A DNA stretch of 64,000 bases from Hungateiclostridiaceae bacterium UBA1305 (GCA_002307275.1 DBTX01000081.1:1-64000), one strand, 5' to 3'. Positions 36,775-45,741 are shown, counted from the stretch's first letter. Translations and numbers: made by a program. Notes: generated by a model from the letters alone, not told the origin.

Positions 36775-39435
36775 TTATAGTGACAGAAACCAGGTTTTAA
36801 TCATATTGCCGATCACTTTCAGCCTTAACTGCAGCGAAATACCTTTAGCCAGGGACTGCAGATCATGATTTGCATCGGCTGATTGACTTGCCTTTTTATG
36901 CAGTTCATGCAACACTACATTTTCTTTCAGTGGCTCCTCTGTATATTCATTAGGCCTGGAAAAATAAACACCGCCATCACAAAAGGCTTTAATATGATTG
37001 AAGGCAGGAGGCTCGAGCACTCCTCCATTGAATGGAAAAAGGCCCAGCATGAAGCGTGTACAAACACCATTATATGCGGGCGCCAGTGATCTGTGATAGG
37101 GACTGGCTGCGACTACAAGCTTCTGAGCCAATCCGGCGCCATAGGTTTTATGGTGTCTCTGTCTGCCAAAATATGTCCCAAAAGGGTTGAAGCAAATGCC
37201 GGATGTATTTCCGGTCCTGAAGGAGCGCATAGGACAGAAAGCCATCGAATTCAGCCTGTTCCTGTCTGTTGCTACAACAATGCCGAAATTCCCGTCGGTC
37301 GCTCCCACAAAACCTGCTGTGATATGATTATTGAACGAATCCATTTCGGAATTTTTAGAGTCAGCTTTCTCAAAATCAGATATTTCATAACGACTTAAGT
37401 CACCCTGAAAATTATATTTGATCACGGAAACGGGTTTTGAAAATAATGGCTTTATCTGAAAAGGAGCCACTTCTATCCAGCTGCTGTCGCAATAATGACC
37501 TAAAACGGCAACCTCATTGGACAGCAGATCGTTTTCCGCAGTGTATGGGTACTGCATGTCCATCCGCACCATTAGTGCAGGAATGCCGTCTACAATAAAC
37601 AAATCCATCGAAAAATGTCCGGGATCAATCTGGGCAGGAAGGTCTATACATCCATGAAACCTATAGCCTGCAAGCCTTCCGCCTCTTCCAGGCGTGAGCA
37701 GTTCCTTGCGTTCCATGTGGAATTCATATTCTGTTCCGACTACGCCGTGAAGATATTTGACATAATTTCTTAAAAAATCCCTGCCTCCTATCATTTTGCC
37801 AAAGGCTCTGACTTCGGCGACAGCCAATCCATCACATACTATTTCAATTCCTTCTCCGCATAAACGATTTTCATTTACAAGCAGATTCCAGTTATAAGGT
37901 CCGACACCGTCATCTTCCAAAATGGTCAGATCAAGCCTGCAGGGGCATGGACCGTCTGGAAATACGAACACCTGGAGTTCTGCATACGAACCATCGTTAT
38001 GACGGGCTGTATCTAAAAACGCCCCATCGACAGTTGTACCCTCCGGATTATGTAAAAGGAAATGACTGTGATCAAAAGCCAGTCCTTTTTTGAGTGATAG
38101 GATCATATTGATAAAGGGGGTATCATATAAATTTTCCTGAATAATAATAGGAATAACCTTTGTGTTTTTATTTTTAGTATTGCATTTGGATTCAAGCAGC
38201 CGGGGATTTGCAGTCAGCCATGCATTTCTGATTTCCTGCCATGCCTTCTGCGCATTTTCCAACATTCGTAATGACATTTCCTGGGCTCTATTCTCCCGCT
38301 CCCTGTTGATCATAGGAGCTGCAAGGCCGAAATGCGTGGTGGACATAAGACGCAGCCTGTCGTTGAAAGAAAGTTCAAGAAACTCTGACATTTCTTTTAA
38401 CCTTTTATCATTTACCACGAGGTCTGCCAGCCAACGGGATTTTTCATCCAAAAGTCTGGCTTTCTCTATACGTGACCAGATGAGATGATTGAAGGGTTTC
38501 TCCGCCCAACTGGCATATCCGTCGAAAACGCCGTCAGCTGTATCCTGATTGAAGGTAACGGATGTAACCGGCGGATGACTTTTCAAATAATTATATGGCG
38601 TATCAAAAACGACATAATCCAAAGCTGATATTTCTTTTACCATGCCTTCAAGTCCTCTTGTATTCGGTAAAATACTGAATGGAAAAGGTAAATTCAATCC
38701 TTGCCATAAAATCGCATCAGCATCCAGATTGATAAATATCAGTACATCATGTTGGATTTCCTTTTTTAGCTGCTTTTTATGCAGCCTTCTGACCAGGGAG
38801 CCCAGACAGCCGTAGTCGACAAGGTCCGAAAGGCTTATGGCCGGAATCAATGCGATCCTTTCATCCTTATAGCAGTACCATAGCGGATTATAGGCATCCT
38901 CTTCCGATAAGAGAGGTATCAGTGTCCTGAAACTGTCAAAGGGAACTCCGCTGTAGTACAAACATAACGCTTCTATTCCAAGTTGCTTGTAAAGATGTAT
39001 ATAGGATGGAGAAAACATCATTTCCTGTGGCCTGACAACAGGGGCATAATTAACGAAAATATCCCTGACTCCAGACTTGAAGGGGTTTGAAACGGCCCAT
39101 CCGGTTGAAACAGAAAACTCCTTTTCATCCATACAGCTCACAAGGCCATTATTATATGACATCAGAATGACCTCATCGCCACGGCTCTTAACCCGTTTTA
39201 CAATATTTTCAATGATATCGGGGGCATGGACAGGAAGAATGTTTTCAAGCGAATATGCATTCTCAAAATCCCAGGTTCCTTTGACCGGTATCCCCTGAAG
39301 ATTACACCTGTCAAGTACTTCAAGCGTGTTCCTGATGATCCTGATATCCAGACCAAAACCCCTGTCATCATTCGAATCACCTCTGAAAGAATGGTATAGG
39401 TTTACATGAAAACCAAATGCAACATGTACTTTCAT
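36775..39435 (-). CDS. Large GH57/GH38-like carbohydrate-active protein
   Basis: The 886-residue product has no signal peptide and begins MKVHVAFGFHVNLYHSFRGD. That resembles the first strand and His-bearing loop of GH57/GH38-type barrels. It continues with GIPVKGTWDFENAYSLENIL and RGDEVILMSYNNG in similar style, then has a long beta-rich C-terminal half such as follows the barrel in alpha-mannosidases. I cannot assign catalytic residues or a substrate. It stands alone on the minus strand facing ugd. Its ribosome site is weak, and a divergent region of 295 bp separates it from the exopolyphosphatase. Confidence 0.5.
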   Translation of the reverse strand: MKVHVAFGFHVNLYHSFRGDSNDDRGFGLDIRIIRNTLEVLDRCNLQGIPVKGTWDFENAYSLENILPVHAPDIIENIVKRVKSRGDEVILMSYNNGLVSCMDEKEFSVSTGWAVSNPFKSGVRDIFVNYAPVVRPQEMMFSPSYIHLYKQLGIEALCLYYSGVPFDSFRTLIPLLSEEDAYNPLWYCYKDERIALIPAISLSDLVDYGCLGSLVRRLHKKQLKKEIQHDVLIFINLDADAILWQGLNLPFPFSILPNTRGLEGMVKEISALDYVVFDTPYNYLKSHPPVTSVTFNQDTADGVFDGYASWAEKPFNHLIWSRIEKARLLDEKSRWLADLVVNDKRLKEMSEFLELSFNDRLRLMSTTHFGLAAPMINRERENRAQEMSLRMLENAQKAWQEIRNAWLTANPRLLESKCNTKNKNTKVIPIIIQENLYDTPFINMILSLKKGLAFDHSHFLLHNPEGTTVDGAFLDTARHNDGSYAELQVFVFPDGPCPCRLDLTILEDDGVGPYNWNLLVNENRLCGEGIEIVCDGLAVAEVRAFGKMIGGRDFLRNYVKYLHGVVGTEYEFHMERKELLTPGRGGRLAGYRFHGCIDLPAQIDPGHFSMDLFIVDGIPALMVRMDMQYPYTAENDLLSNEVAVLGHYCDSSWIEVAPFQIKPLFSKPVSVIKYNFQGDLSRYEISDFEKADSKNSEMDSFNNHITAGFVGATDGNFGIVVATDRNRLNSMAFCPMRSFRTGNTSGICFNPFGTYFGRQRHHKTYGAGLAQKLVVAASPYHRSLAPAYNGVCTRFMLGLFPFNGGVLEPPAFNHIKAFCDGGVYFSRPNEYTEEPLKENVVLHELHKKASQSADANHDLQSLAKGISLQLRLKVIGNMIKTWFLSL

Positions 39436-39595
39436 GATAGGTTCATAATCCTCTCACTGGTAATGCAATCTTAATTATATTTTTATGTTTCCATATTACT
39501 ATGTTGTTGTTAACCTAATATTAATTTCCGGTAATTATCTTTAAATCATTAATGCTGAACCGTATACTTAGAGCATCAAACAAACTATGTAAAAA

Positions 39596-39638
39596 TTAAC
39601 ATGGATATAACATAATTCTAATCAAAATAGTGTATTAT
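39596..39638 (+). promoter_or_regulatory. Pho box and promoter of the exopolyphosphatase gene
   Basis: The 11-bp units begin TTAACA (39596), ATAACA (39607) and CTAATC (39618). A 4-bp gap precedes the -10 TATTAT (39633-39638). The same unit series TTAACA, ATAATA, CTAATG recurs before the chemoreceptor at 58958. Confidence 0.72.
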
Positions 39639-39730
39639 GGGGAAATATATGTTGAAGGACAAACCATAAATAATTTGAGACTAAGATTAGTTAAGGACTA
39701 AAATAAATTCCGGACAACGGGAGATCACAA

Positions 39731-41230
39731 ATGCAAAAACTAGGCATTATTGATATTGGCTCAAACTCCATACGACTGGTTATCATGCAGATCCGCAAGG
39801 ATGGCTCTTATAGTATTATTGATGAATTAGGCGATAGTGTACGTTTAGGAGAGAAGACAAGTGGTTTAAACGTATTGAGTAAAGAGAAAATGGACTCAGC
39901 TGCAGATACATTGAGGGCTTTTCAGAATTTGTGCGAGGCGCTTGAGGTCCGGGATATTATCTGTGTGGCAACTGAAGCAGTACGTCGGGCCTCCAATCAA
40001 TCCAAATTCATAGAGCTTGTAAAGAAACAGCTTAACCTGGAGATCCGGATTATTACCGGACAGGATGAAGCATGGTATGATTATTTTGGCATGGTGAATA
40101 CGTTGAGTCTGTCGGAAGGCTTGATCATGGATATTGGAGGAAGCAGCACAGAGCTGATTCTTATGAATGGAAGACAAATTGTAAATTCTATCAGCCTTCC
40201 TTTCGGGGCAATTACTTTATCGCAGATGTTTCATCTTGAGAATATAGTAAATGAACAAACGAAGAAAGAATTACATCGTTTTTTATTGAAACATTTTAGA
40301 AAAATTGATTGGATTCAAGGTGCAAAACCTTTGATTGGAATTGGGGGATCCTTTCGTAATATAGGCAAGATTGACCGGAAATTAAAGAAGTATCCACTGG
40401 ACATTACACATAACTACCGCTTATCCAATATATCCCTGCAAAACATATATGATATGGTTAATGCGCTTTCTTCCGGGGAACGTAAAGAAATCAAGGGACT
40501 ATCAAAGGATCGGACAGACATTTTTCCAGGTGCGCTTTCGGAGATAGCTGTCGTGTTGGAGCTTACCGGAATAAATGAGATCATTATCAGCGGATCGGGC
40601 CTTAGGGAAGGTCTGCTTTATGAGTACCTGCTTCAGGACAGGCAACCGGTTAAGGATGTTTTGAATTATTCACTGCAAAACATCATGAACAATTATGAAT
40701 TGAATCAGACGCATGCCCGTCAGGTATGGAAAATTGCATACCAGCTGTTTGACCAGCTGCAGCGCGAAATTTCTGCTGAGAACAATTGCCATGAAGTATT
40801 AAAAACTGCTGCGTTGCTCCATGACTGTGGGATAAGCATAAGCTATTATGATCACCATAAACATTCATTTTACATGATACTCAACAGCCGTGTGAATGGG
40901 TTAACACACAAGGAACTGATTATGGCTGCCGAGGTAGCATTACTGCATCGTAAAGATGAGACAAAAATCGCAGCCCCTTACCGATCGATTTTAAGCAGTG
41001 AAGAAATTCTGACAATACAAAAACTTGGCGTTTTACTGCGGATTGCTGAAAGTTTTGACAGGCGTCAGAATGGCAATATTTGCGATGTACAAATAGAATA
41101 TGATAAATATTCCGTCAGGATTAAAGTCGCTGCAAGGGAGGCTCCTACATTGGAGATAGAGGATGCCTTAAGCGTTGAAACCATTTTCTGGAAAATTTTT
41201 AAGCGAAAAATTTTTATTGAAGGGTCTTAA
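39731..41230 (+). CDS. ppx: Ppx/GppA exopolyphosphatase-like protein with HD domain (second copy)
   Basis: This 499-residue paralogue of the protein at 32242 has the phosphatase fold (GIIDIGSNSIRLVIMQI, then LIMDIGGSSTELILMNG) and an HD domain (KTAALLHDCGISISYYDHH). Its N-terminal motifs are closer to classical Ppx than those of the first copy. GGGAG precedes the ATG. It carries a Pho box, unlike the ppx-ppk operon, so the two copies are probably used under different phosphate states. A lysine/alanine-rich protein gene follows after 73 bp. Confidence 0.9.
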   Translation: MQKLGIIDIGSNSIRLVIMQIRKDGSYSIIDELGDSVRLGEKTSGLNVLSKEKMDSAADTLRAFQNLCEALEVRDIICVATEAVRRASNQSKFIELVKKQLNLEIRIITGQDEAWYDYFGMVNTLSLSEGLIMDIGGSSTELILMNGRQIVNSISLPFGAITLSQMFHLENIVNEQTKKELHRFLLKHFRKIDWIQGAKPLIGIGGSFRNIGKIDRKLKKYPLDITHNYRLSNISLQNIYDMVNALSSGERKEIKGLSKDRTDIFPGALSEIAVVLELTGINEIIISGSGLREGLLYEYLLQDRQPVKDVLNYSLQNIMNNYELNQTHARQVWKIAYQLFDQLQREISAENNCHEVLKTAALLHDCGISISYYDHHKHSFYMILNSRVNGLTHKELIMAAEVALLHRKDETKIAAPYRSILSSEEILTIQKLGVLLRIAESFDRRQNGNICDVQIEYDKYSVRIKVAAREAPTLEIEDALSVETIFWKIFKRKIFIEGS

Positions 41231-41303
41231 AAAGTTCTTTTTTCATAATGTATAGTTTACAACAAAGAAAGATGGGTTAATAATAAATTAGGAGGTGTAT
41301 GTA

Positions 41304-41888
41304 ATGGAAGAGGTAAAAAATGATTTGGTGGATCACGAAGAGAAAACGGAAGGTAAATCGTTAAAGAAACCAAAAAACACAGCAAAAGCAGAGAAAGTAA
41401 AAGCAGAGAAAGTAAAAGCAGAGGCGACCAAGGCAATGGCAAACACAGCAGAGGCAACCAAATCAAGCACAAAAAAAGCAAGCGAAGCAAAAGTTGGCAA
41501 AACAAAAGCAGTCGCTTCAGACGGCGATATCCGGAATATCAAGGAGAATGAACAGGAAATGCATATCCCGGTATACAATATTAATAAAACCTCAATTGAG
41601 AATACTGATCTGGATCAAATAGCAGACAATATCGAAATTAGCAAAAAAAATGATATTGAGCATCAGGAAGAAACAGAAAAAACAATCAAGGATGTAACTC
41701 AGGATGAAGAGAAGAAAAAGAATCCTAAAAAGCGCAAGTTGTGTAAATTGATTAAAAAGGATTTTTTAAAAAAGCATTTCAAGGAATATGAGGAATTGGT
41801 TTTAAACCCAGGATATATTTGTGGTAAATGCGGCAGAGTCGCAAAAGATGCAAAGTCCCTCTGCAAACCAATGCTTATAGAAGAATAG
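41304..41888 (+). CDS. Lysine/alanine-rich protein with C-terminal zinc ribbon
   Basis: This 194-residue protein has residues about 15-70 made of Lys/Ala/Glu/Thr repeats (AEKVKAEKVKAEATKA and similar), like histone H1-type or phasin-type tails. An acidic middle segment follows, then a basic helix (KKRKLCKLIKKDFLKKHF) and a compact end YICGKCGRVAKDAKSLC with four Cys. It lies 73 bp after the exopolyphosphatase, under the same Pho box, and is closed by a terminator. Lys-rich tails of this type bind polyphosphate in other bacteria (AlgP, PhaF-like), so a polyphosphate-granule role is a fair inference, but I do not recognise the family. Confidence 0.7.
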   Translation: MEEVKNDLVDHEEKTEGKSLKKPKNTAKAEKVKAEKVKAEATKAMANTAEATKSSTKKASEAKVGKTKAVASDGDIRNIKENEQEMHIPVYNINKTSIENTDLDQIADNIEISKKNDIEHQEETEKTIKDVTQDEEKKKNPKKRKLCKLIKKDFLKKHFKEYEELVLNPGYICGKCGRVAKDAKSLCKPMLIEE

Positions 41889-41911
41889 ATTTTGACAGGA
41901 AATACTGCGTT

Positions 41912-41945
41912 AAAGGGCTAATGTACAAGCATTGCCCTTTTTTGG
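41912..41945 (+). terminator. Intrinsic terminator
   Basis: AAAGGGC pairs with GCCCTTT around a 15-base loop and is followed by further T residues. It ends the exopolyphosphatase transcript. Confidence 0.8.
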
Positions 41946-41973
41946 CGTGCGTTTTTTGATAGATTATGAAAGA

Positions 41974-42016
41974 TTTACATCCAGTTAATCCAGACTTAGC
42001 ATTAACATTTTATAAT
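41974..42016 (+). promoter_or_regulatory. Pho box and promoter of the phospholipase-like gene
   Basis: The units begin TTTACA (41974), TTAATC (41985) and TTAGCA (41996), with a 4-bp gap and -10 TATAAT (42011-42016). The box differs from the one at 33985 by only a few bases. Confidence 0.82.
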
Positions 42017-42051
42017 AATAATGTAAATAAACAAGGAGGAGGAGTGTTCCT

Positions 42052-42642
42052 ATGAATGCTTTATCCCATATTTATTTGTCCCTGATTTTTAAGAAAGCAG
42101 TGGAAAATAAATTGCCCATCAAACTCCATACTATTTCCTTCATAAAAGGGAATCTGAAACCGGATTTTTCACTTCTGTTGATTAAAGTACCCCATTACAA
42201 AATTCCTACCTCTGAAATAGTAAAAAATGAAATGGACCGGCTGATTCTGCACACAGCGAATAAATATACGACCTGTACAAAAGAATTTACCGAAAGTCTT
42301 GGTGTTGTCACACACTACCTTTCGGATTTTTTTTGTTACGCGCATTCTGTACGCTTCACTGGTAGTGTGTATGATCATGTCATTTATGAAAGGAACCTTT
42401 CAAAGTATCGCGGAACCATGCAGGCAAAAATAATGGAGTCGGTTGGCAACGTACCATATGGGAACTGCCATATGGATTACCAATCCATATGCAGCTTGAT
42501 TGACAGATTACACACAAACTACAGTAAAAAAAGGCCTTCCTATGCCCGTGATTTGATTTTTACATTAAGAGCAGGCATTCCACTGACTATTTTCCTTGTC
42601 TCATATTGCCTGCAGCTCGGAGAGATAGATATGGCAGCATAA
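42052..42642 (+). CDS. Zinc-dependent phospholipase C family protein
   Basis: This 196-residue protein has the small-family version of the zinc phospholipase C fold. It shows SHIYLS at the N-terminus, FIKGNLKPDFS (the G-x-x-x-PD pattern), and LGVVTHYLSDFFCYAHS with the expected metal-ligand His and Asp, then DHVIYE. There is no signal peptide, so it would act on the inner membrane face, as PlcP does in bacteria that strip phospholipid heads when phosphate is scarce. The AAGGAGGAGGAG ribosome site is very strong. It is monocistronic under a Pho box almost identical to that of the glycosyltransferase operon. Confidence 0.78.
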   Translation: MNALSHIYLSLIFKKAVENKLPIKLHTISFIKGNLKPDFSLLLIKVPHYKIPTSEIVKNEMDRLILHTANKYTTCTKEFTESLGVVTHYLSDFFCYAHSVRFTGSVYDHVIYERNLSKYRGTMQAKIMESVGNVPYGNCHMDYQSICSLIDRLHTNYSKKRPSYARDLIFTLRAGIPLTIFLVSYCLQLGEIDMAA

Positions 42643-42690
42643 TTAATGAATATCTTTGAGAAAATCATATTATGTAAATGAAATAGTTGG

Positions 42691-42715
42691 GGATGAAAAA
42701 ATGTCATCCTTTTTT
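42691..42715 (+). terminator. Intrinsic terminator
   Basis: GGATGA pairs with TCATCC around a 7-base loop and runs into TTTTTT after the phospholipase-like gene. Confidence 0.82.
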
Positions 42716-42750
42716 GCATTGAAGAATGGATTTCCTCGGGAAATCACTTA

Positions 42751-43881
42751 CTATGCAGCTTTTTTCTGTCTGGTGAAAAAGATACCAGCCAAAATTGCGG
42801 TAAAAGGGGCTACAGTTACCAGTCCGAAACTGCCGACAATGGTATTGAGTATTTCTCCTGAAACATATTTTAGATTAAGGATGTTTACTATTGGGGTATC
42901 AAGTGACATGAATACCATCAGCAAGGCTATATATCCGCCGGAATAGGCCAACAGCAGGGTAGTTGTCATTGTACCCAATACGGTGCGTCCTATGGTGAGA
43001 CCGGATTTTATGGCTTCCTTCGCAGTGATCGAGGGCTTTTTTTCAGTAACTTCATATACTGCTGCTGAAATATCCATAGCAAGGTCCATCAATGCTCCTG
43101 CAGATGCAATAAATATACCGGCGATAAAAATATTAGTCAGGCTTAGATTTTGATAACCGGAATATAACAAACTTTCAGAAAAGGCAAGGACAGCTCCGTG
43201 AACCTTAAAGCTGTTCCCAAATATCACAGCCAGGATGCAGGTCAGTATCGAACCGGATAATGAACCGAATATGGCAATATATGATTTCAGATTGAAACCG
43301 GAAACAAGCAGGATCGTTACCGTAGTCAATGCAGCAACTAACAATAAAGAAAGGAGAATTGGATTATATCCCTTCAAAAAGCAAGGTATCAAAACCTTCC
43401 AGATCATCAGGACGGTAAATGCAAAAGACAGTAGAGCACGGACACCCGTCCAGCCGGCGAATAGGATTAATAATAAAATGAATGCACCGAACAGAAGGAT
43501 TTCCAGGTTAATACGATAATGGTCAATGAGAGTGACAAATTGTATTTTGTCATCTTTTATGTCGATACTAACCAATGCTTTATCACCAGGTACAAAAATC
43601 TTGTCCATTTCCAGCTTACCTAAAAGTTCGTTAAATGCAGAAGCTTGAATCCCCTTAAACTGTCCGGTTACTATTTTCACTTTACAGATCTGAGTACCAT
43701 GCTTTATTAGTCCGATATCATGGATACTTGAATTATCCACCTCAAGAATTTCTGCCTTGGCTTGAGTACCATTCGCATTTATTTCTTTTTCAAATCCAGT
43801 AGGGATTAAAAAAAGTACGATGATTACCATTAACATGATCAAAGCAAAAATGATGTTTGAATGAAAAAACTTACTCTTCAT
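42751..43881 (-). CDS. YibE/F-family membrane protein
   Basis: This 376-residue membrane protein has one N-terminal segment (FALIMLMVIIVLFLI), a soluble beta-rich domain to about 130, and six or seven membrane segments. The core shows GALMDLAMDISAAVYE and LTIGRTVLGTMTTTLLLAYSGG. This is the YibE/YibF family, of unknown function and found in many Firmicutes. The ATG at 43881 gives a normal hydrophobic start; the frame is open further upstream but no ribosome site supports that. It lies downstream of phoA on the same strand, separated by 126 bp with palindromes. Confidence 0.85.
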   Translation of the reverse strand: MKSKFFHSNIIFALIMLMVIIVLFLIPTGFEKEINANGTQAKAEILEVDNSSIHDIGLIKHGTQICKVKIVTGQFKGIQASAFNELLGKLEMDKIFVPGDKALVSIDIKDDKIQFVTLIDHYRINLEILLFGAFILLLILFAGWTGVRALLSFAFTVLMIWKVLIPCFLKGYNPILLSLLLVAALTTVTILLVSGFNLKSYIAIFGSLSGSILTCILAVIFGNSFKVHGAVLAFSESLLYSGYQNLSLTNIFIAGIFIASAGALMDLAMDISAAVYEVTEKKPSITAKEAIKSGLTIGRTVLGTMTTTLLLAYSGGYIALLMVFMSLDTPIVNILNLKYVSGEILNTIVGSFGLVTVAPFTAILAGIFFTRQKKAA

Positions 43882-43927
43882 ATATGAAATACATCCTTCC
43901 CGATATAAATATGATGCAAAAACATAT

Positions 43928-43977
43928 TGCATATAGATGCAAATGGATCGGATTGTTACATCCAAATCCATTTGCAT
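43928..43977. repeat. Stacked inverted repeats between phoA and the YibE/F gene
   Basis: A perfect 12-bp inverted repeat ATGCAAATGGAT/ATCCATTTGCAT (43937-43977) contains an inner GGAT/ATCC pair. It overlaps another, TTGCAT/ATGCAA (43928-43943). No U-run follows on the minus strand, so it may be a barrier or operator rather than a simple terminator. Confidence 0.6.
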
Positions 43978-44007
43978 TTATAAAGCATTTGATTTTATGA
44001 GTTAAAA

Positions 44008-45528
44008 TTACTTGATCTTTAAGATAGAGTGAAGCTTTTTAAAGATATCCGTATTATCATAATATCCGTTGAAAAGATTCTGCCCTGCTCCATATGCAAA
44101 TACAGGCACAGGAACACCTGTATGCGCATAGGACGTCCATGCGATCCCTGCTTTATTGTCAAGTATATGGGTAATTGTGACGGAAAGAGGTTCATATGTA
44201 CCGTAAAGAATCTTATCCGAATCCGTATACTTTCTTTCAGCGGAAGGGAGGATGCTTTGAGCAAGTGCATTACGCAGTGTCTGCACTTCAGAGTCGGTCA
44301 ATACCATATCCGGACTGCTTGCCGCAGCAGCATCCGTCGAAGTGATCAGGCCGAAAGAGTTCTTGATTGCAGGAAGCAGATCCTCAAGTTTTGCATTTTC
44401 GGGGGTTGTTCCGGCTACATAGGTCTTTATCTTTGCATCAAAGGAGGCGTAGGATTCTTTTTGATAAGCCAATTTGTCAAAGAAGGTCGAATATCCTGTA
44501 CCTGCAAAGCCTATAGTCAGACCACCGGTTTCATGATCGGCAGTTACAATAATTAAAGTTTCCTTAGGGTGCTTGTTATAGAATTTGAGAGCTTCTCCGA
44601 CTGCATTTTCAAATGCAACGGTATCCTTGATTGAAGTAGCAGCATCATTTGCATGACAGGTCCAGTCAATTTTTCCTCCCTCAACCATCAGGAAGAAGCC
44701 TTTTGAATTATCCAGCACGTCAATTCCTTTTCTGGTAAAATCCGCCAGAGAGAGATCGTCTGTGCTGCGGTCAATCTCATAAGGCAATGCTTTCTCATTA
44801 TCAAGGACTGAATTGATAGCAATGACCTTTCCGGATTTGTTGTTAACAGCCAGAATATCATTTTTGGCAGTTACTACTTTGTAGCCTTTACTCTTTGCAA
44901 TCTCCAGAATATCCTTCTGATCGTCCTTTGCACCTTTTTGCTGCAGGAAGCCGCCGCCCCCAAAAAAGTCAAAGTTACTGTTTGTCAATTCAATACCAAT
45001 ATCATAGTAATTGCTGCGGGAAGCCTGGTGTGCGTAATAGGCCGCAGGCGTGGCATGATTGATGGAAACGCTTGAGATGACACCGACCTTGTAACCTTTT
45101 GCTTTGGACATTTCTGCAATCGTCTTGTATTTTACGGTTTTGTCCACATTCATGTTGATTACGCCACTGAGCGTTTTGTTGCCTGTTGCCATGGAAGTAG
45201 CTGTGGAAGCGGAATCCGGGCAGATGGAAGAAGCATCAAAGGTAGTAGCTGAGCCAGCCACCGGAAAGGTTGTGAAATTCAATCTGCCGATACCAACTGT
45301 TTTCGGGTCGTATAATGCTTTCCCTTTAAAAGCTTCTGCGGCATAGATCTGCGAGTAACTCATTCCATCGCCGATGAACATGAAGACATACTTGGGAGCA
45401 GTACCCGTGTAAGCGTTGTTGGTTGTGGTCACTTGTGTAGTTGCAGCGGATACGGCTACGAAAATTGTCGATGCAATCAGCAGGATTGCCAACATTGCTA
45501 CCAGAAATTTCTTGTTGAATTTTAACAT
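44008..45528 (-). CDS. phoA: Alkaline phosphatase
   Basis: This 506-residue secreted phosphomonoesterase has a signal peptide at about 1-29 (VAMLAILLIASTIFVAVSAA). It has metal ligands in MFIGDGMSYSQ, the nucleophile serine region DSASTATSMATG, WTCHANDAA, and VTADHETGGLTIG. It frees phosphate from organic esters outside the cell. CAGGAGG precedes the ATG, and a Pho box lies upstream on the minus strand. Confidence 0.95.
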   Translation of the reverse strand: MLKFNKKFLVAMLAILLIASTIFVAVSAATTQVTTTNNAYTGTAPKYVFMFIGDGMSYSQIYAAEAFKGKALYDPKTVGIGRLNFTTFPVAGSATTFDASSICPDSASTATSMATGNKTLSGVINMNVDKTVKYKTIAEMSKAKGYKVGVISSVSINHATPAAYYAHQASRSNYYDIGIELTNSNFDFFGGGGFLQQKGAKDDQKDILEIAKSKGYKVVTAKNDILAVNNKSGKVIAINSVLDNEKALPYEIDRSTDDLSLADFTRKGIDVLDNSKGFFLMVEGGKIDWTCHANDAATSIKDTVAFENAVGEALKFYNKHPKETLIIVTADHETGGLTIGFAGTGYSTFFDKLAYQKESYASFDAKIKTYVAGTTPENAKLEDLLPAIKNSFGLITSTDAAAASSPDMVLTDSEVQTLRNALAQSILPSAERKYTDSDKILYGTYEPLSVTITHILDNKAGIAWTSYAHTGVPVPVFAYGAGQNLFNGYYDNTDIFKKLHSILKIK

Positions 45529-45574
45529 AAAACACCTCCTGAATTATTTTAATTGGATAGTTTTTCAAACTTCC

Positions 45575-45634
45575 AGTATAAGCTTACAGGGTAGATGATA
45601 ATTTGGAATTAATAGCAGGTTAAATACTGATTAA
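45575..45634 (-). promoter_or_regulatory. Pho box and promoter of phoA
   Basis: Read on the minus strand, four 11-bp units begin TTAATC, TTAACC, TTAATT and TTATCA (45634 down to 45591). The -10 TATACT lies at 45580-45575, after a 10-bp gap rather than the 4-bp gap of the other boxes. Confidence 0.7.
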
Positions 45635-45687
45635 GAATATTTCAAGAATTCAATCCATGTTAATAGGGAGGGGATGAAACAATAAAA

Positions 45688-45741
45688 TTAACTAAATATT
45701 TACATCTAATTAATTTTGTTTTATCTTTATTGGATTATAGT
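45688..45741 (+). promoter_or_regulatory. Pho box and promoter of the GntR/UTRA regulator
   Basis: Four units begin TTAACT (45688), TTTACA (45699), TTAATT (45710) and TTATCT (45721), then a 4-bp gap and -10 TATAGT (45736-45741). It lies back to back with the phoA box. Confidence 0.78.

Noticed and set aside
39510..39568. A second possible Pho box further upstream of the exopolyphosphatase gene
   Set aside because: Two or three units are in phase (TTAACC, TTAATT, TAATTA), but 20 bp separate them from TATACT. The box at 39596 fits the rule and is nearer the gene.
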